Below, piece after piece: positions 55,385-64,000 of a stretch of DNA of 64,000 nt (within the stretch, counting starts at the first letter, position 1; the number at the start of each line of letters is the position of its first letter). Origin of the DNA: Actinacidiphila epipremni (lineage in GTDB: Bacteria; Actinomycetota; Actinomycetes; Streptomycetales; Streptomycetaceae); NCBI RefSeq assembly GCF_012034175.1, contig NZ_JAATEJ010000013.1, positions 1-64,000 on the forward strand. Direction: 5' to 3'. The notes under the pieces are model-generated. The model was not told the origin of the DNA and did not search any database. It saw only the letters and a program-made list of their open reading frames with translations. Position numbers and translations under genes: made by a program.

Positions 55385-56425
55385 ATGAGCCAGTCCGCGA
55401 TACCCCTGTCCGTCCTCGACGTCGTACCCGTCTTCGAAGGGGGCACCGCCACCGCCGCCCTGCGCGACACCGTCGCCCTCGCGCCGCGGATCGAGGCGCT
55501 CGGCTTCCGGCGCTACTGGGTCGCGGAGCACCACAACACCCCGTCGCTGGCCACCTCCGCGCCCGGCGTCCTGATCGGCCGGCTCGCCGCCGCGACCAGC
55601 ACGCTGCGGGTCGGCTCCGGCGGGGTGCTGCTGCCCAACCACGCCCCGCTGGTCGTCGCCGAGCAGTTCGGCACCCTGGAGGCGCTGCACCCGGGCCGTA
55701 TCGACCTGGGCCTGGGCCGCGCTCCCGGCACCGACCCGCTCACCGCCCGCGCCCTGCGCCGCGCGCCCGAGCGCGGCGGCGACGACTTCGCCCAGCAGAT
55801 CGCCGAGCTGGACGGCTACTTCGCGCCCGCCGACCCGGCGTCCGGCATCGTCGCCGTGCCCGCCGCCGACGGCCGCCCCGAGCTGTGGGCGCTGGGCTCC
55901 AGCCCGTCGAGCGCGCAACTGGCCGGCGTGCTGGGGCTGCCGTACGCGTACGCCCACCAGATCAACCCGTTCGCGACGGTGCCGGCGCTGGACGCCTACC
56001 GCGCCGCCTTCCGCCCCTCCCCGCACCTGAGCGCGCCCAGGACGCTGGTGGCCGCGCTGGCCACGGTCGCCGACAGCGACAAGGACGCCTGGCGCGTCGC
56101 GGCCCCGTACCTGCTCGGCAAGATCGCCATGCGGTCCGTGCCGCGCTTCGACGCCTTCCCGTCGGCCGCGACCGCCGCCGCGCACGCCTTCACGCCCGCC
56201 GAGCGGGCCTTCCTCGACGACCTCGCCGAGCCGCAGCTGATCGGCGGACCCGACACCGTACGCGGCAAGCTCGCCGCGCTGGTCGCGGCGACCGGCGCCG
56301 ACGAGGTGATGGCGCTGACCGTCGTGCCCGACCAGCAGGAGCGGCTGCGGTCGTTCGAGCTGCTCGCGCAGGCCGCGCAGGCGGTCGTGCCGGGCTCTAC
56401 GCGCAGTGTTTCAGCTCCGCTTTAG
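55385..56425 (+). CDS. LLM-class flavin-dependent monooxygenase (AbyE-like)
   Basis: 346 aa luciferase-like barrel of the MsnO8 type: PLSVLDVVPVFEG, YWVAEHHNTPSLATSAP, HPGRIDLGLGRAPGTD. ATG after GAGGAG. With the flavin reductase it can form a two-component oxygenase for a tailoring oxidation (in neoabyssomicin pathways I recall such a pair doing Baeyer-Villiger chemistry; not provable here). Its stop is 55 nt before the ABC transporter genes. Confidence 0.9.
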   Translation: MSQSAIPLSVLDVVPVFEGGTATAALRDTVALAPRIEALGFRRYWVAEHHNTPSLATSAPGVLIGRLAAATSTLRVGSGGVLLPNHAPLVVAEQFGTLEALHPGRIDLGLGRAPGTDPLTARALRRAPERGGDDFAQQIAELDGYFAPADPASGIVAVPAADGRPELWALGSSPSSAQLAGVLGLPYAYAHQINPFATVPALDAYRAAFRPSPHLSAPRTLVAALATVADSDKDAWRVAAPYLLGKIAMRSVPRFDAFPSAATAAAHAFTPAERAFLDDLAEPQLIGGPDTVRGKLAALVAATGADEVMALTVVPDQQERLRSFELLAQAAQAVVPGSTRSVSAPL

Positions 56426-56480
56426 AAGCAGTGGCGACAGTTCCCTCGGCACACGCACCCTTCGCTTCCACGGAGCTCCC

Positions 56481-58127
56481 ATGCACCCACGCCGGACCGT
56501 CCGCACCGCCGCCCTGCTCCTCCCCCTCGTCGTCGCCGCGGCCGGCTGCAGCCTCGGCGGCGGTGACGACGACACCAGCAAGCCCGGGGCCGGGGCCGCC
56601 CCGCGGTCCGGCGGCTCGCTGACCTACGCCACCGACCAGGAGCCGGACTGCTGGGACCCGCACGTCAGCGCCCAGGACGTCACGTCGTTCGTGCAGCGCC
56701 CGGTCTTCGACTCGCTGGTGTACCAGACGCCGGACGGCACGCTGGAGCCGTGGCTGGCGTCGTCGTGGACGATCGGCGACGGCGGGAAGACGTACACCTT
56801 CTCGCTGCGCAAGGACGTGACCTTCACCGACGGCACGCGCTTCGACGCCGCCGCGGTGAAGGCCAACTTCGACCACATCACCGCCAAGGCCACCCAGTCG
56901 CAGTACGCGGCCGGCATCCTCGGCCCGTACGTCTCCACCACCGTCGTCGACCCGTACACCGTGAAGGTGTCCTTCAGCCGCCCGTACGGGCCGTTCCTGC
57001 AGGCCGCGAGCACCACCTACCTCGGGATCGCCTCGCCCAAGACGCTGACCGCGGGCGCCGACAAGCTGTGCGCCGGCACCGACTCGGTCGGCACGGGGCC
57101 GTTCATCGCGAGCACGTACGTACGCGGGCAGCAGCGGGTCTACCGCCGCAACCCCGCCTACAAATGGGCGCCCAAGGACGCGGCGCAGTCCGGGCCGGCG
57201 CGGCTGGACAGCGTCACGATCCGCTTCGTGCCAGAACCGGCCACCCGGGTCGGCATGCTGAACTCCCGGCAGGTGGACGCGGCCGGCGCGCTGCCCGCCA
57301 ACCAGCAGACCGCCGTCGCCCGCAACAGCAGCCTGACGGTGCTCAGCAAGGCCGACCCCGGCGCCGTCGACAGCTTCTACCTCAACACCAAGAGCCCGCT
57401 GTTCTCCGACATCCGGGTCCGGCAGGCCTTCCAGCGCTCCATCGACCTCGACGCGCTGGTGAAGTCGGTCTTCCTCGGCACGGGCAAGCGCGCCTGGGGC
57501 CTGCTCGCGCCCACCACGCCCGACGGCTACGACGCCGCGCTCGACAACTCCTGGCCGGTGGACCGCACGCTCGCCGGCAAGCTGCTGGACGAGGCCGGCT
57601 GGACCGGCCGCGACGCGCAGGGCTACCGCACCAAGAACGGCAAGCGGCTCACCGTGCGGGCGCCCGTCTACGGGCAGGCCACCGTCTTCTCGCAGGCCGT
57701 CCAGGGCGACCTGAAGAAGGCCGGCATCCAGCTGGACCTGGAGGCGTCCACCGACGCGGCCGAGGTCTCCGGCAAGCTCGACAAGGGGCAGTACGACGTC
57801 GTCGAGACCGGCTGGGCCAGCACCAACCCCGACATCCTCAGCCAGTTCTACCTGTCCACCAACACCTCCGTCGGCGGCGGCCACAACTTCTCGCACGTCG
57901 CCGATCCGCAGGTCGACTCCTGGCTGAAGGCCGCGCAGGCCGCGACCGAGCCCGCCGACCGCGCCGCCGACTACGCCAAGGTGCAGCAGTGGGCGATCCA
58001 GCAGGCCGTCGTGGTGCCGATGTACGTGGAGAACTCCAGCGTCGGCGTCGCCAAGAACGTCAAGGGCCTGCGCATGTCGGTCTCGGCGTGGCCGGAGTTC
58101 TACGGCGCCTGGGTGGAGGGCAAGTGA
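56481..58127 (+). CDS. Oligopeptide-type ABC transporter binding lipoprotein (AbyF1-like)
   Basis: 548 aa, extracellular solute-binding family 5. Lipobox LVVAAAGC at about residues 14-21. Body motifs ATDQEPDCWDPHVSAQDVTSF, EPWLASSWTIGDGGKTYTF and TDGTRFDAAAVKANFD match SBP_bac_5. It delivers ligand to the two permeases that follow. Start ATG 56481 after GGAG. In abyssomicin clusters a similar four-gene transporter is present; its ligand is not known to me. Confidence 0.92.
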   Translation: MHPRRTVRTAALLLPLVVAAAGCSLGGGDDDTSKPGAGAAPRSGGSLTYATDQEPDCWDPHVSAQDVTSFVQRPVFDSLVYQTPDGTLEPWLASSWTIGDGGKTYTFSLRKDVTFTDGTRFDAAAVKANFDHITAKATQSQYAAGILGPYVSTTVVDPYTVKVSFSRPYGPFLQAASTTYLGIASPKTLTAGADKLCAGTDSVGTGPFIASTYVRGQQRVYRRNPAYKWAPKDAAQSGPARLDSVTIRFVPEPATRVGMLNSRQVDAAGALPANQQTAVARNSSLTVLSKADPGAVDSFYLNTKSPLFSDIRVRQAFQRSIDLDALVKSVFLGTGKRAWGLLAPTTPDGYDAALDNSWPVDRTLAGKLLDEAGWTGRDAQGYRTKNGKRLTVRAPVYGQATVFSQAVQGDLKKAGIQLDLEASTDAAEVSGKLDKGQYDVVETGWASTNPDILSQFYLSTNTSVGGGHNFSHVADPQVDSWLKAAQAATEPADRAADYAKVQQWAIQQAVVVPMYVENSSVGVAKNVKGLRMSVSAWPEFYGAWVEGK

Positions 58128-59083
58128 GACGCCCGCCCGCCCTGCTGCGGTACGCCGCGACCAGGCTCGCCTCCGCGGTCCTGGTCGTGTGGGCGGCGGC
58201 CACCGTCGCCTTCCTGGTGCTCCAACTGGTGCCCGGCGACCCGGTGAAGGCCATCGTCGGCTCGCACGCGCTGGTCGACGCCGACCAACGCGCGCAGATC
58301 CGGCACCAGTACGGCCTGGACCAGCCGCTGATCGTGCAGTACCTGCACCAGCTCGGGCGGCTCGCGCGCGGACAGCTCGGCGACTCCTACCAGTTGCAGC
58401 AGCCGGTCAAGGACGTGCTGGCCGACCAGCTCGGGCCGACCGCGACGCTCGCGCTGTGGGCGAGCCTGACCGCCGTCGCGATCGCGGTGGTCGTGACGCT
58501 GCTGACCACCGGGCGGGCCCGCTGGCCGCGCCGGGTGGCGCAGGTGACGGAGCTGGTGGTGGTCTCCACGCCGGCTTTCTGGCTGGGCATCCTGCTGCTG
58601 ACGGTCTTCTCCTTCAAGCTGGGCTGGTTCCCGGTCAGCGACACCGGCGACCCGCGCTCGCTCGTACTGCCCGTGCTGACACTGGCGCTGCCCATCGCCG
58701 CGGTGCTCGCGCCGGTGCTGCGCGAAGGGCTGCTGGGCGCGCTGGACCAGCCTTTCACGCTGACCGCGCGGGCCCGGGGCCTGGCCGAGCACCGGGTGCG
58801 CTCGCACCACGCGCTGCGGCACGCCGCGCTGCCGGCGCTCACGCTCGCCGGGTGGTTCACCGGCACGCTGCTGGGCGGCGCGGTGGTGGTGGAGAACGTC
58901 TTCGCGCGGCCCGGCATCGGCCGCGTCACGCTCCAGGCGGTCGGCGACCGCGACCTGCCGGTGGTGCAGGGGGTGGTGGCGCTGTCCGCGGTGGTGTTCG
59001 TCGTGGTGGCGGCGCTGGTGGATCTCGCCGCGGTCGTGGTGGACCCGCGGCTGCGCAGGGAGACGGGGGTGGCGGCGGCATGA
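58124..59083 (+). CDS. ABC transporter permease, DppB-type (AbyF2-like)
   Basis: 319 aa, six membrane helices starting at about residue 10. The DppB N-terminal signature FLVLQLVPGDPVKAIVG and GLDQPLIVQYLHQLGRLARGQ are clear; the EAA loop is ARARGLAEHRVRSHHALRHA. GTG start overlaps the lipoprotein stop (GTGA). Confidence 0.92.
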   Translation: MRRPPALLRYAATRLASAVLVVWAAATVAFLVLQLVPGDPVKAIVGSHALVDADQRAQIRHQYGLDQPLIVQYLHQLGRLARGQLGDSYQLQQPVKDVLADQLGPTATLALWASLTAVAIAVVVTLLTTGRARWPRRVAQVTELVVVSTPAFWLGILLLTVFSFKLGWFPVSDTGDPRSLVLPVLTLALPIAAVLAPVLREGLLGALDQPFTLTARARGLAEHRVRSHHALRHAALPALTLAGWFTGTLLGGAVVVENVFARPGIGRVTLQAVGDRDLPVVQGVVALSAVVFVVVAALVDLAAVVVDPRLRRETGVAAA

Positions 59084-59967
59084 CCTCGGTCCCCTCCCCC
59101 TCGCTCGCGCCACCCGCGGTTCCCGAAGCGGCAGTTGCGAAAGCACGACGCCAACTGCCGGTGCGCTCGGTGGTGGTGGCGCTCGCCGGGCTGTTCCTGC
59201 TGCTGGTGCTGGTCGCGACGGCCTTCCCTTCGCTGCTGGCCTCCGGTGACCCGTCCGCGACCGACCCGGCGGGGGCGCTCGCCGCGCCGGGAGCCCACCA
59301 CTGGTTCGGCACCGACCAGTTGGGCCGGGACGTCTTCGACCGGGTCGTGCACGGCACCCGCTACTCGCTGGCGATCGGCGCCGCCGCGACCGGCGTCGGC
59401 ATGGGCGCCGCCGTGGTGTGGGGCCTGGCCGCGGCGCTGCTCGGCCGGTTCGGCGACGCGGTGCTGATGCGGGCCGCCGACGCGCTGCTGGCGCTGCCGG
59501 GGCTGCTGCTGGCGCTCATGGTCATCCTCATCACCGGCAAGGGCGTCGTCGGCACGACCTTCGCCGTCGCCGTGGGCGTCGCACCCGGCTTCGCCCGCGT
59601 CGTCCGCTCCCAGGCGCTCGTCGTACGCCGCTCCGGTTACGTGGACGCCGCCGTCGGGCTGGGGGTGCCGCGCCCGCTGGTGGTCGTGCGGCACATCGTG
59701 CCCAACACCGTCGGGCCGCTGCTGGTGCTGGCGACGCTGACGCTCGGCGCGGCCATCTCCACCGGCGCGGCGCTCAGTTACCTCGGGCTCGGGGCGCAGC
59801 CGCCGACCCCGGAGTGGGGCGCGATGCTCACCGAGGGCCAGGGATACCTGGACCAGGCGTGGTGGATCGCGCTGTTCCCCGGCCTGCTGCTGGTCGGCAC
59901 GGTCCTCGCGGTGACGGTCGTCGGGCGGTACGCGCAGGGCCGTGACGAAAGGCGGTCCGTCTCATGA
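59080..59967 (+). CDS. ABC transporter permease, DppC-type (AbyF3-like)
   Basis: 295 aa, about six helices. HHWFGTDQLGRDVFDRVVHGTRYSL is the DppC signature; the EAA loop reads GYVDAAVGLGVPRPLVVVRHIVPN. Partner of the DppB-type permease. ATGA overlaps on both sides. Confidence 0.92.
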   Translation: MTSVPSPSLAPPAVPEAAVAKARRQLPVRSVVVALAGLFLLLVLVATAFPSLLASGDPSATDPAGALAAPGAHHWFGTDQLGRDVFDRVVHGTRYSLAIGAAATGVGMGAAVVWGLAAALLGRFGDAVLMRAADALLALPGLLLALMVILITGKGVVGTTFAVAVGVAPGFARVVRSQALVVRRSGYVDAAVGLGVPRPLVVVRHIVPNTVGPLLVLATLTLGAAISTGAALSYLGLGAQPPTPEWGAMLTEGQGYLDQAWWIALFPGLLLVGTVLAVTVVGRYAQGRDERRSVS

Positions 59968-61667
59968 GCGACACCTCCCTGCTCGGCAAGGACACGTCCC
60001 TCCCCGGCGAGGGCGGCGCGCTCCTCGACGTCGAAGGGCTCGATGTGCGCTTCGGCTCCGGGCCGGGCGCGGTGCACGCGGTACGGGACGCCTCGCTCGC
60101 GCTGCACGCCGGGCGCTGCCTGGCGGTCGTCGGCGAGTCCGGGTCCGGCAAGTCGACGCTCGCGCACGCCCTGCTGGGCCTCGCCGGGCCGACCGCGCAC
60201 GTCACCGCCCGGCGGCTGCGGATCGACGGGCGGGACGCGCTCGGCTTCGGCCCGCGCGAATGGCGGGCGGTGCGCGGCCGGCGGGTCGGCCTGGTGTCGC
60301 AGGACGCGCTGGTCGCGCTGGACCCGCTGCGGCCGGTCGGCCGGGAGATCGCCGAGTCGCTGCTCACCCACCGGCTCACCACCCGCAAGGACGCCCCGCA
60401 GCGGGTGGTGGAGCTGCTGGAGCGCGTCGGCATGCCCGACCCGGCGGCCCGCGCCCGCGCCTACGTCCACCAGCTGTCCGGGGGCCTGCGGCAGCGGGCG
60501 CTGATCGCCTCGGCGCTCGCGGCGGGCCCGGCGGCGCTGATCGCCGACGAGCCGACGACCGCGCTGGACGCCTCGGTGCAGGCGCGGGTGCTGGAACTGC
60601 TCGCCGGGCTCAAGGAGGACGGCACCGGCCTGCTGCTGATCAGCCACGACCTGTCGGTGGTGGCGGCGCTGGCCGACGACATCGCGGTCATGCACGGCGG
60701 CGACGTCGTCGAGCAGGGCCCGGCCGCCGAGGTGCTGCAGGCGCCCCGGCACGCGTACACCCGGCGGCTGCTGGCGTCGGTGCCGGGCCGCGGACGGCCG
60801 CGGACCGCGCCCGTAGCCCTGGGCAAGGAGCCGGGCGATGGGCCGGGCATGGTGTCGGGCAAGGCGCCCGGCGAGGCGCCGCTGTTGGACGTCACCGGGG
60901 TCGTCAAGCGGTTCAAGGGCGCGGGCGGGGTGCACCGCACCGCCGTCGAGGACGTGTCGCTGACGCTGTATCCGGGGCAGACGCTGGGCGTCGTCGGCGA
61001 GTCCGGGTCGGGCAAGTCGACGCTGGCGCGGATGGTGCTGGGGCTGCTGGAGCCGGACGCCGGGACCGTACGGCTGGCCGGCGAGGCGTGGAGCGGGCTG
61101 CCGGAGCGGGCGCGGCGGCCTCGGCGCGGGCTGCTGCAGCTCGTGCCGCAGGACCCGCTGAGCGCCTTCGACCCGCGCTGGCCGGTGCGCCGGATCATCG
61201 CCGAGGCACTGGCCGTCGCCGGGACACCGCGCGAGCGGCGGCGGGCCGAGACGCTGGGGCTGCTTCGCCAGGTCGGGCTCGGCGAGGAGCACCTGGAGCG
61301 CAGGCCGCTCGCGCTGTCGGGCGGCCAGCGGCAGCGGGTCGCGATCGCCCGGGCGCTGGCGCCGCGCCCGCGGCTGCTGGTGTGCGACGAGCCGGTCTCC
61401 GCGCTGGACGTGTCCGTACAGGCGCAAGTGCTGGATCTGCTGCGGACGTTGCAGCAGGAGCTGGGCCTGGCCACGGTGTTCATCTCGCACGACCTGGCGG
61501 TGGTGCGGGAGATCAGCGAGCGGGTGCTGGTGATGAAGGACGGCCGGGTCGTGGAGACCGGGCCGGTGGCGGAGGTCTTCGCCGGCCCCCGGCACGCCTA
61601 CACCAGGGCGCTGCTGGACGCGGTGCCCCGGCCCCGCCTGTGGGAGCCCGTGGGGGAGCCCTCGTGA
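59964..61667 (+). CDS. ABC transporter ATPase, fused DppD-DppF type (AbyF4-like)
   Basis: 567 aa with two complete cassettes in one chain. Walker A GESGSGKST appears in each half (about residues 56-64 and 347-355); signatures LSGGLRQRA and LSGGQRQRV; Walker B ALIADEPTTAL and LLVCDEPVSAL. The fusion replaces separate DppD and DppF proteins. Last gene of the four-gene transporter; a 255-bp gap follows. Confidence 0.94.
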   Translation: MSDTSLLGKDTSLPGEGGALLDVEGLDVRFGSGPGAVHAVRDASLALHAGRCLAVVGESGSGKSTLAHALLGLAGPTAHVTARRLRIDGRDALGFGPREWRAVRGRRVGLVSQDALVALDPLRPVGREIAESLLTHRLTTRKDAPQRVVELLERVGMPDPAARARAYVHQLSGGLRQRALIASALAAGPAALIADEPTTALDASVQARVLELLAGLKEDGTGLLLISHDLSVVAALADDIAVMHGGDVVEQGPAAEVLQAPRHAYTRRLLASVPGRGRPRTAPVALGKEPGDGPGMVSGKAPGEAPLLDVTGVVKRFKGAGGVHRTAVEDVSLTLYPGQTLGVVGESGSGKSTLARMVLGLLEPDAGTVRLAGEAWSGLPERARRPRRGLLQLVPQDPLSAFDPRWPVRRIIAEALAVAGTPRERRRAETLGLLRQVGLGEEHLERRPLALSGGQRQRVAIARALAPRPRLLVCDEPVSALDVSVQAQVLDLLRTLQQELGLATVFISHDLAVVREISERVLVMKDGRVVETGPVAEVFAGPRHAYTRALLDAVPRPRLWEPVGEPS

Positions 61668-61922
61668 CCTGCTCCCCCGCCCGGCCGCCGCTGCCGCCAC
61701 CGCCGTGCGCGGGGCGGCAGCGGTGGCGGCCGGACGGGGCCACGACGGGATACGGGGGCCGGGTGCCGCGTGGAGGCCGGGTGCGGGTGCCGCATGGGTG
61801 CCGGGTGCGGCACTGCGGCCTGGTGCGGCACGGACACCGGCCAAAGGACAGCTTTAGATCCGGCCAATCGGCGGCTGCGAGCCTCGGCGTGCCACGTCAC
61901 CTCGACTCGGGAGCGACCGAAC

Positions 61923-63155
61923 ATGCCGGATTCCCCCACCGCGGCCGGCGCCGCGAGAACCGTGAGCGACGACCCGAGAGCCGCGCGGAAGCTGCCGTCC
62001 CTGACCGGGCTGCGCTTCGTCGCGGCCTTCCTGGTCTTCGCCTTCCACGCCACCTTCCTGCCGTCGCGTTACATCGGCGGCGGCCTGGGCGACACCCTCG
62101 GCGACATCCTGGCCAAGGCCGGTTTCTACGGGGTGTGCTTCTTCTTCGTCCTCAGCGGCTTCGTGCTGACCTGGTCGGCCCGGGCGGACGACACCGCGCC
62201 GCGGCTGTGGCGCCGCCGCCTGGTCAAGATCTACCCCAACCACCTGGTCACCTTCGTGGCGGCGGCGGTGCTGATGGGCATCGCCTCGCAGAAGATCATC
62301 GCCGACCAGGCCGTGGAAAACCTCTTCCTCGTCCAGTCGTGGGTGCCGGACCTGGCGACCACCAACTCGATGAACGGCGTGAGCTGGTCGCTGTCGTGCG
62401 AGGCGTTCTTCTACCTGTCCTTCCCGCTGCTGCTGCTCGTGGTGCGGCGCATCCCGGCCCGGCACCTGTGGACGGCGCTGGCCGCCGTCGCGGTGCTCGC
62501 GGTGCTGCTGCCGCTGGTCGCGCAGTACGCGATCGGCGGCGCGAAGCTGCCGGGCATCGCCTCGGGGCAGTATTCGTTCGAGCAGATCTGGTTCGTGTAC
62601 TTCTTCCCGCCGGTGCGCGCCCTGGAGTTCGTGCTGGGCATGCTGCTGGCGCGGATCGTGCAGACCGGCCACTGGCCGCGGGTCGGCCTGCTGCCGGCGC
62701 TGGCGATCGCGGTCGGCGGCTACGTGGTCGTCTCGCACCTGCCGTATCTGTTCTCGGTGGGCGGCCCGGCGGCGCTGCCGCTGGTCCCGCTGGTCGCGGC
62801 GGCGGCGCTGGCCGACGTGGGCGCCAAGCCGACCGGCGGGCTGCGCAGCCGCGTCCTGGTGCGGCTCGGCGAGGTGTCCTTCGCCTTCTACATGGTGCAC
62901 AGCCTGGTGGTCGACTACGGCTACCGGTGGCTGGTCTCCCACCACACCTGGTCCCCCGCGGCCGGCGTCGGCGTGACGCTCGTCGCGCTCGCGCTCTCCC
63001 TGGCCCTGGCCCACGCGCTGTTCAGCTGGGTCGAGACCCCGCTCGTACGGCGCCTGTCCACGCCCCGGTCCCGTCCCACGGCGGTGCCGTCCGCGCCGGC
63101 GCCCGCGACCGCACCGGTCGGGGCCGGCCCCGCAGTCCTGGAGGTCAAGGAATGA
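61923..63155 (+). CDS. Integral-membrane acyltransferase (acyltransferase_3 family)
   Basis: 410 aa with about ten hydrophobic helices. LTGLRFVAAFLVFAFHATFL carries the family's R and catalytic-type His near the N-terminus; FFVLSGFVLTWSARAD, WSLSCEAFFYLSFPLLLL and FAFYMVHSLVVDYG follow the family pattern. Such enzymes transfer acyl groups (acetyl to longer chains) onto sugars or macrolides at the membrane. Start ATG 61923 after GGGAG. AGCTTTAGA at 61850-61858 lies upstream, as upstream of the RHS gene. It overlaps the P450 gene (ATGA), so both are likely tailoring genes. Confidence 0.88.
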   Translation: MPDSPTAAGAARTVSDDPRAARKLPSLTGLRFVAAFLVFAFHATFLPSRYIGGGLGDTLGDILAKAGFYGVCFFFVLSGFVLTWSARADDTAPRLWRRRLVKIYPNHLVTFVAAAVLMGIASQKIIADQAVENLFLVQSWVPDLATTNSMNGVSWSLSCEAFFYLSFPLLLLVVRRIPARHLWTALAAVAVLAVLLPLVAQYAIGGAKLPGIASGQYSFEQIWFVYFFPPVRALEFVLGMLLARIVQTGHWPRVGLLPALAIAVGGYVVVSHLPYLFSVGGPAALPLVPLVAAAALADVGAKPTGGLRSRVLVRLGEVSFAFYMVHSLVVDYGYRWLVSHHTWSPAAGVGVTLVALALSLALAHALFSWVETPLVRRLSTPRSRPTAVPSAPAPATAPVGAGPAVLEVKE

Positions 63156-64000
63156 CCGAGACGACCACGGCCCCCGCCGGCGCCCCGGAGGTCCCGGAGT
63201 ACCCGCTCCCGCGCAGCTGCCCCTACCACCCGCCGGCCGGCTACGACCGCTACACCGCCGAGGGCCCGGTGACCCGGGTGCGGCTCTACAACGGCCGCCA
63301 GGTGTGGGCCGTCAGCGGCCACGCCGAGGCCCGGCAGGTGCTGCTGGACGCGGCGACGTACTCCTCGGACCGCATCCACCCGCACTTCCCGGCGCTCGCG
63401 CCGCGCTTCGAGTCGGCCCGCAAGGTCCGCAACTTCATCGGCATGGACCCGCCGGACCACACCGTGCAGCGCAAGATGATGCTGTCGACGTTCACCGTCA
63501 AGAAGGTCGCGCAGCTGCGGCCGGGCATCCAGAAGCTCGTCGACGACCTGATCGACCGGATCGAGGAGCGCGGCCCGGTCGCCGACCTGGTGCCCGACTT
63601 CGCGCTGCCGGTGCCGTCGATCGTCATCTGCGAGCTGCTGGGCGTGCCGTACGACGACCACGCCTTCTTCGAGCAGCAGTCGCGCCGCGTCGTGACCGGC
63701 TCGACGACGCTGGAGGACAGCGCGGCGGCCTTCGGCGAGCTGAGCCGCTACCTGGACGGGCTGATCCGGCGCAAGCAGGCCGAGCCCGGTGACGGGCTGC
63801 TGGACACGCTCATCGCCGAGCAGGTCGACACCGGCGCGCTGACCCGCCGCGACCTGGTCGACATCGCGCTGCTGCTGCTCGTGGCGGGGCACGAGACGAC
63901 CGCAAGCGCGATCGCGCTGGGCGTGGTGACGCTGCTGGAGAACCCCGACCAGCTCGCCGCGCTGCGCGCCGACGCCTCGCTGCTGCCGACCGCGGTGGAG
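63152..64000 (+). CDS. Cytochrome P450, cut by the window edge (AbyV/AbyX-like)
   Basis: First 283 residues only. Typical bacterial P450: YDRYTAEGPVTRVRLYNGRQVWAVSGH, GMDPPDHTVQRKMM (the substrate-side DPPxH region) and the I-helix LLLVAGHETTASAI with the acid/Thr pair (about 237-250). The heme Cys loop lies beyond the edge. GGAGG seven bases before the ATG. It should hydroxylate or epoxidise the polyketide after cyclisation. Confidence 0.93.
   Translation, partial: MTETTTAPAGAPEVPEYPLPRSCPYHPPAGYDRYTAEGPVTRVRLYNGRQVWAVSGHAEARQVLLDAATYSSDRIHPHFPALAPRFESARKVRNFIGMDPPDHTVQRKMMLSTFTVKKVAQLRPGIQKLVDDLIDRIEERGPVADLVPDFALPVPSIVICELLGVPYDDHAFFEQQSRRVVTGSTTLEDSAAAFGELSRYLDGLIRRKQAEPGDGLLDTLIAEQVDTGALTRRDLVDIALLLLVAGHETTASAIALGVVTLLENPDQLAALRADASLLPTAVE

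Noticed and set aside
56418..56424. Third copy of CTTTAGA before the ABC transporter lipoprotein gene
   Set aside because: It only matches 7 bases and is the coding end (Leu-stop) of the LLM gene, so it may be chance.

Overview
The DNA is very GC-rich, and its gene order (dxs - xylHGF - ROK regulator - ngcGFE - acnA - HTH-murA, then arcB - arcA - pnkp - hen1) matches the core chromosome of Streptomyces as I remember it from S. coelicolor. The source is therefore a Streptomyces or a close Streptomycetaceae relative. Several genes appear to be leaderless, which is common in this group.

Region 1 (1-19147) is conserved core on mostly the minus strand. It holds a thioredoxin-fold membrane protein without a CxxC, DXP synthase, a XylFGH-type sugar ABC transporter with its ROK regulator (Rok7B7-like), the NgcEFG-type N-acetylglucosamine/chitobiose ABC transporter with a DasR-like (dre) site over its promoter, aconitase AcnA with a REP-like palindrome inserted in frame, a methyltransferase/membrane-protein pair, and a MurA that carries an N-terminal XRE DNA-binding domain. 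A perfect palindrome sits in the spacer of the leaderless murA promoter, and a palindrome of the same geometry lies in front of acnA.

Region 2 (19148-22098) is the relic of an integrative element. It used the 3' end of murA as attachment site: attL and attR are near-identical 17-bp copies of the murA tail. It keeps paired 9-bp arm-type repeats at both ends. Its tyrosine integrase has been beheaded by an IS256-family insertion sequence.

Region 3 (22134-39254) is again mostly core: a metallophosphoesterase, an atypical SDR with a MarR regulator, a two-gene C11 homoterpene operon (2-methylisoborneol synthase type plus geranyl-diphosphate methyltransferase), the ornithine carbamoyltransferase/arginine deiminase pair, the Pnkp-Hen1 RNA repair pair, homocysteine methyltransferase, an LLM oxidoreductase, a MazG-like/ATPase pair and a DUF1697 protein.

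Region 4 (39455-64000, running off the right edge) is the left part of a spirotetronate polyketide cluster of abyssomicin type. In order it holds a SARP activator, type II thioesterase, LAL-LuxR regulator, an RHS/YD-repeat protein, an AbyU-like spirotetronate Diels-Alderase, the complete tetronate cassette (KAS III-like, FkbH-like glyceryl transferase, ACP, E2-type acyltransferase, alpha/beta-hydrolase eliminase), a flavin reductase, TetR and MFS exporter, an LLM monooxygenase, a four-gene oligopeptide-type ABC transporter, an integral-membrane acyltransferase and the start of a cytochrome P450. The modular PKS genes are not in the window and should lie to the right. The acyltransferase and the RHS gene hint that the product or its handling may differ from known abyssomicins.
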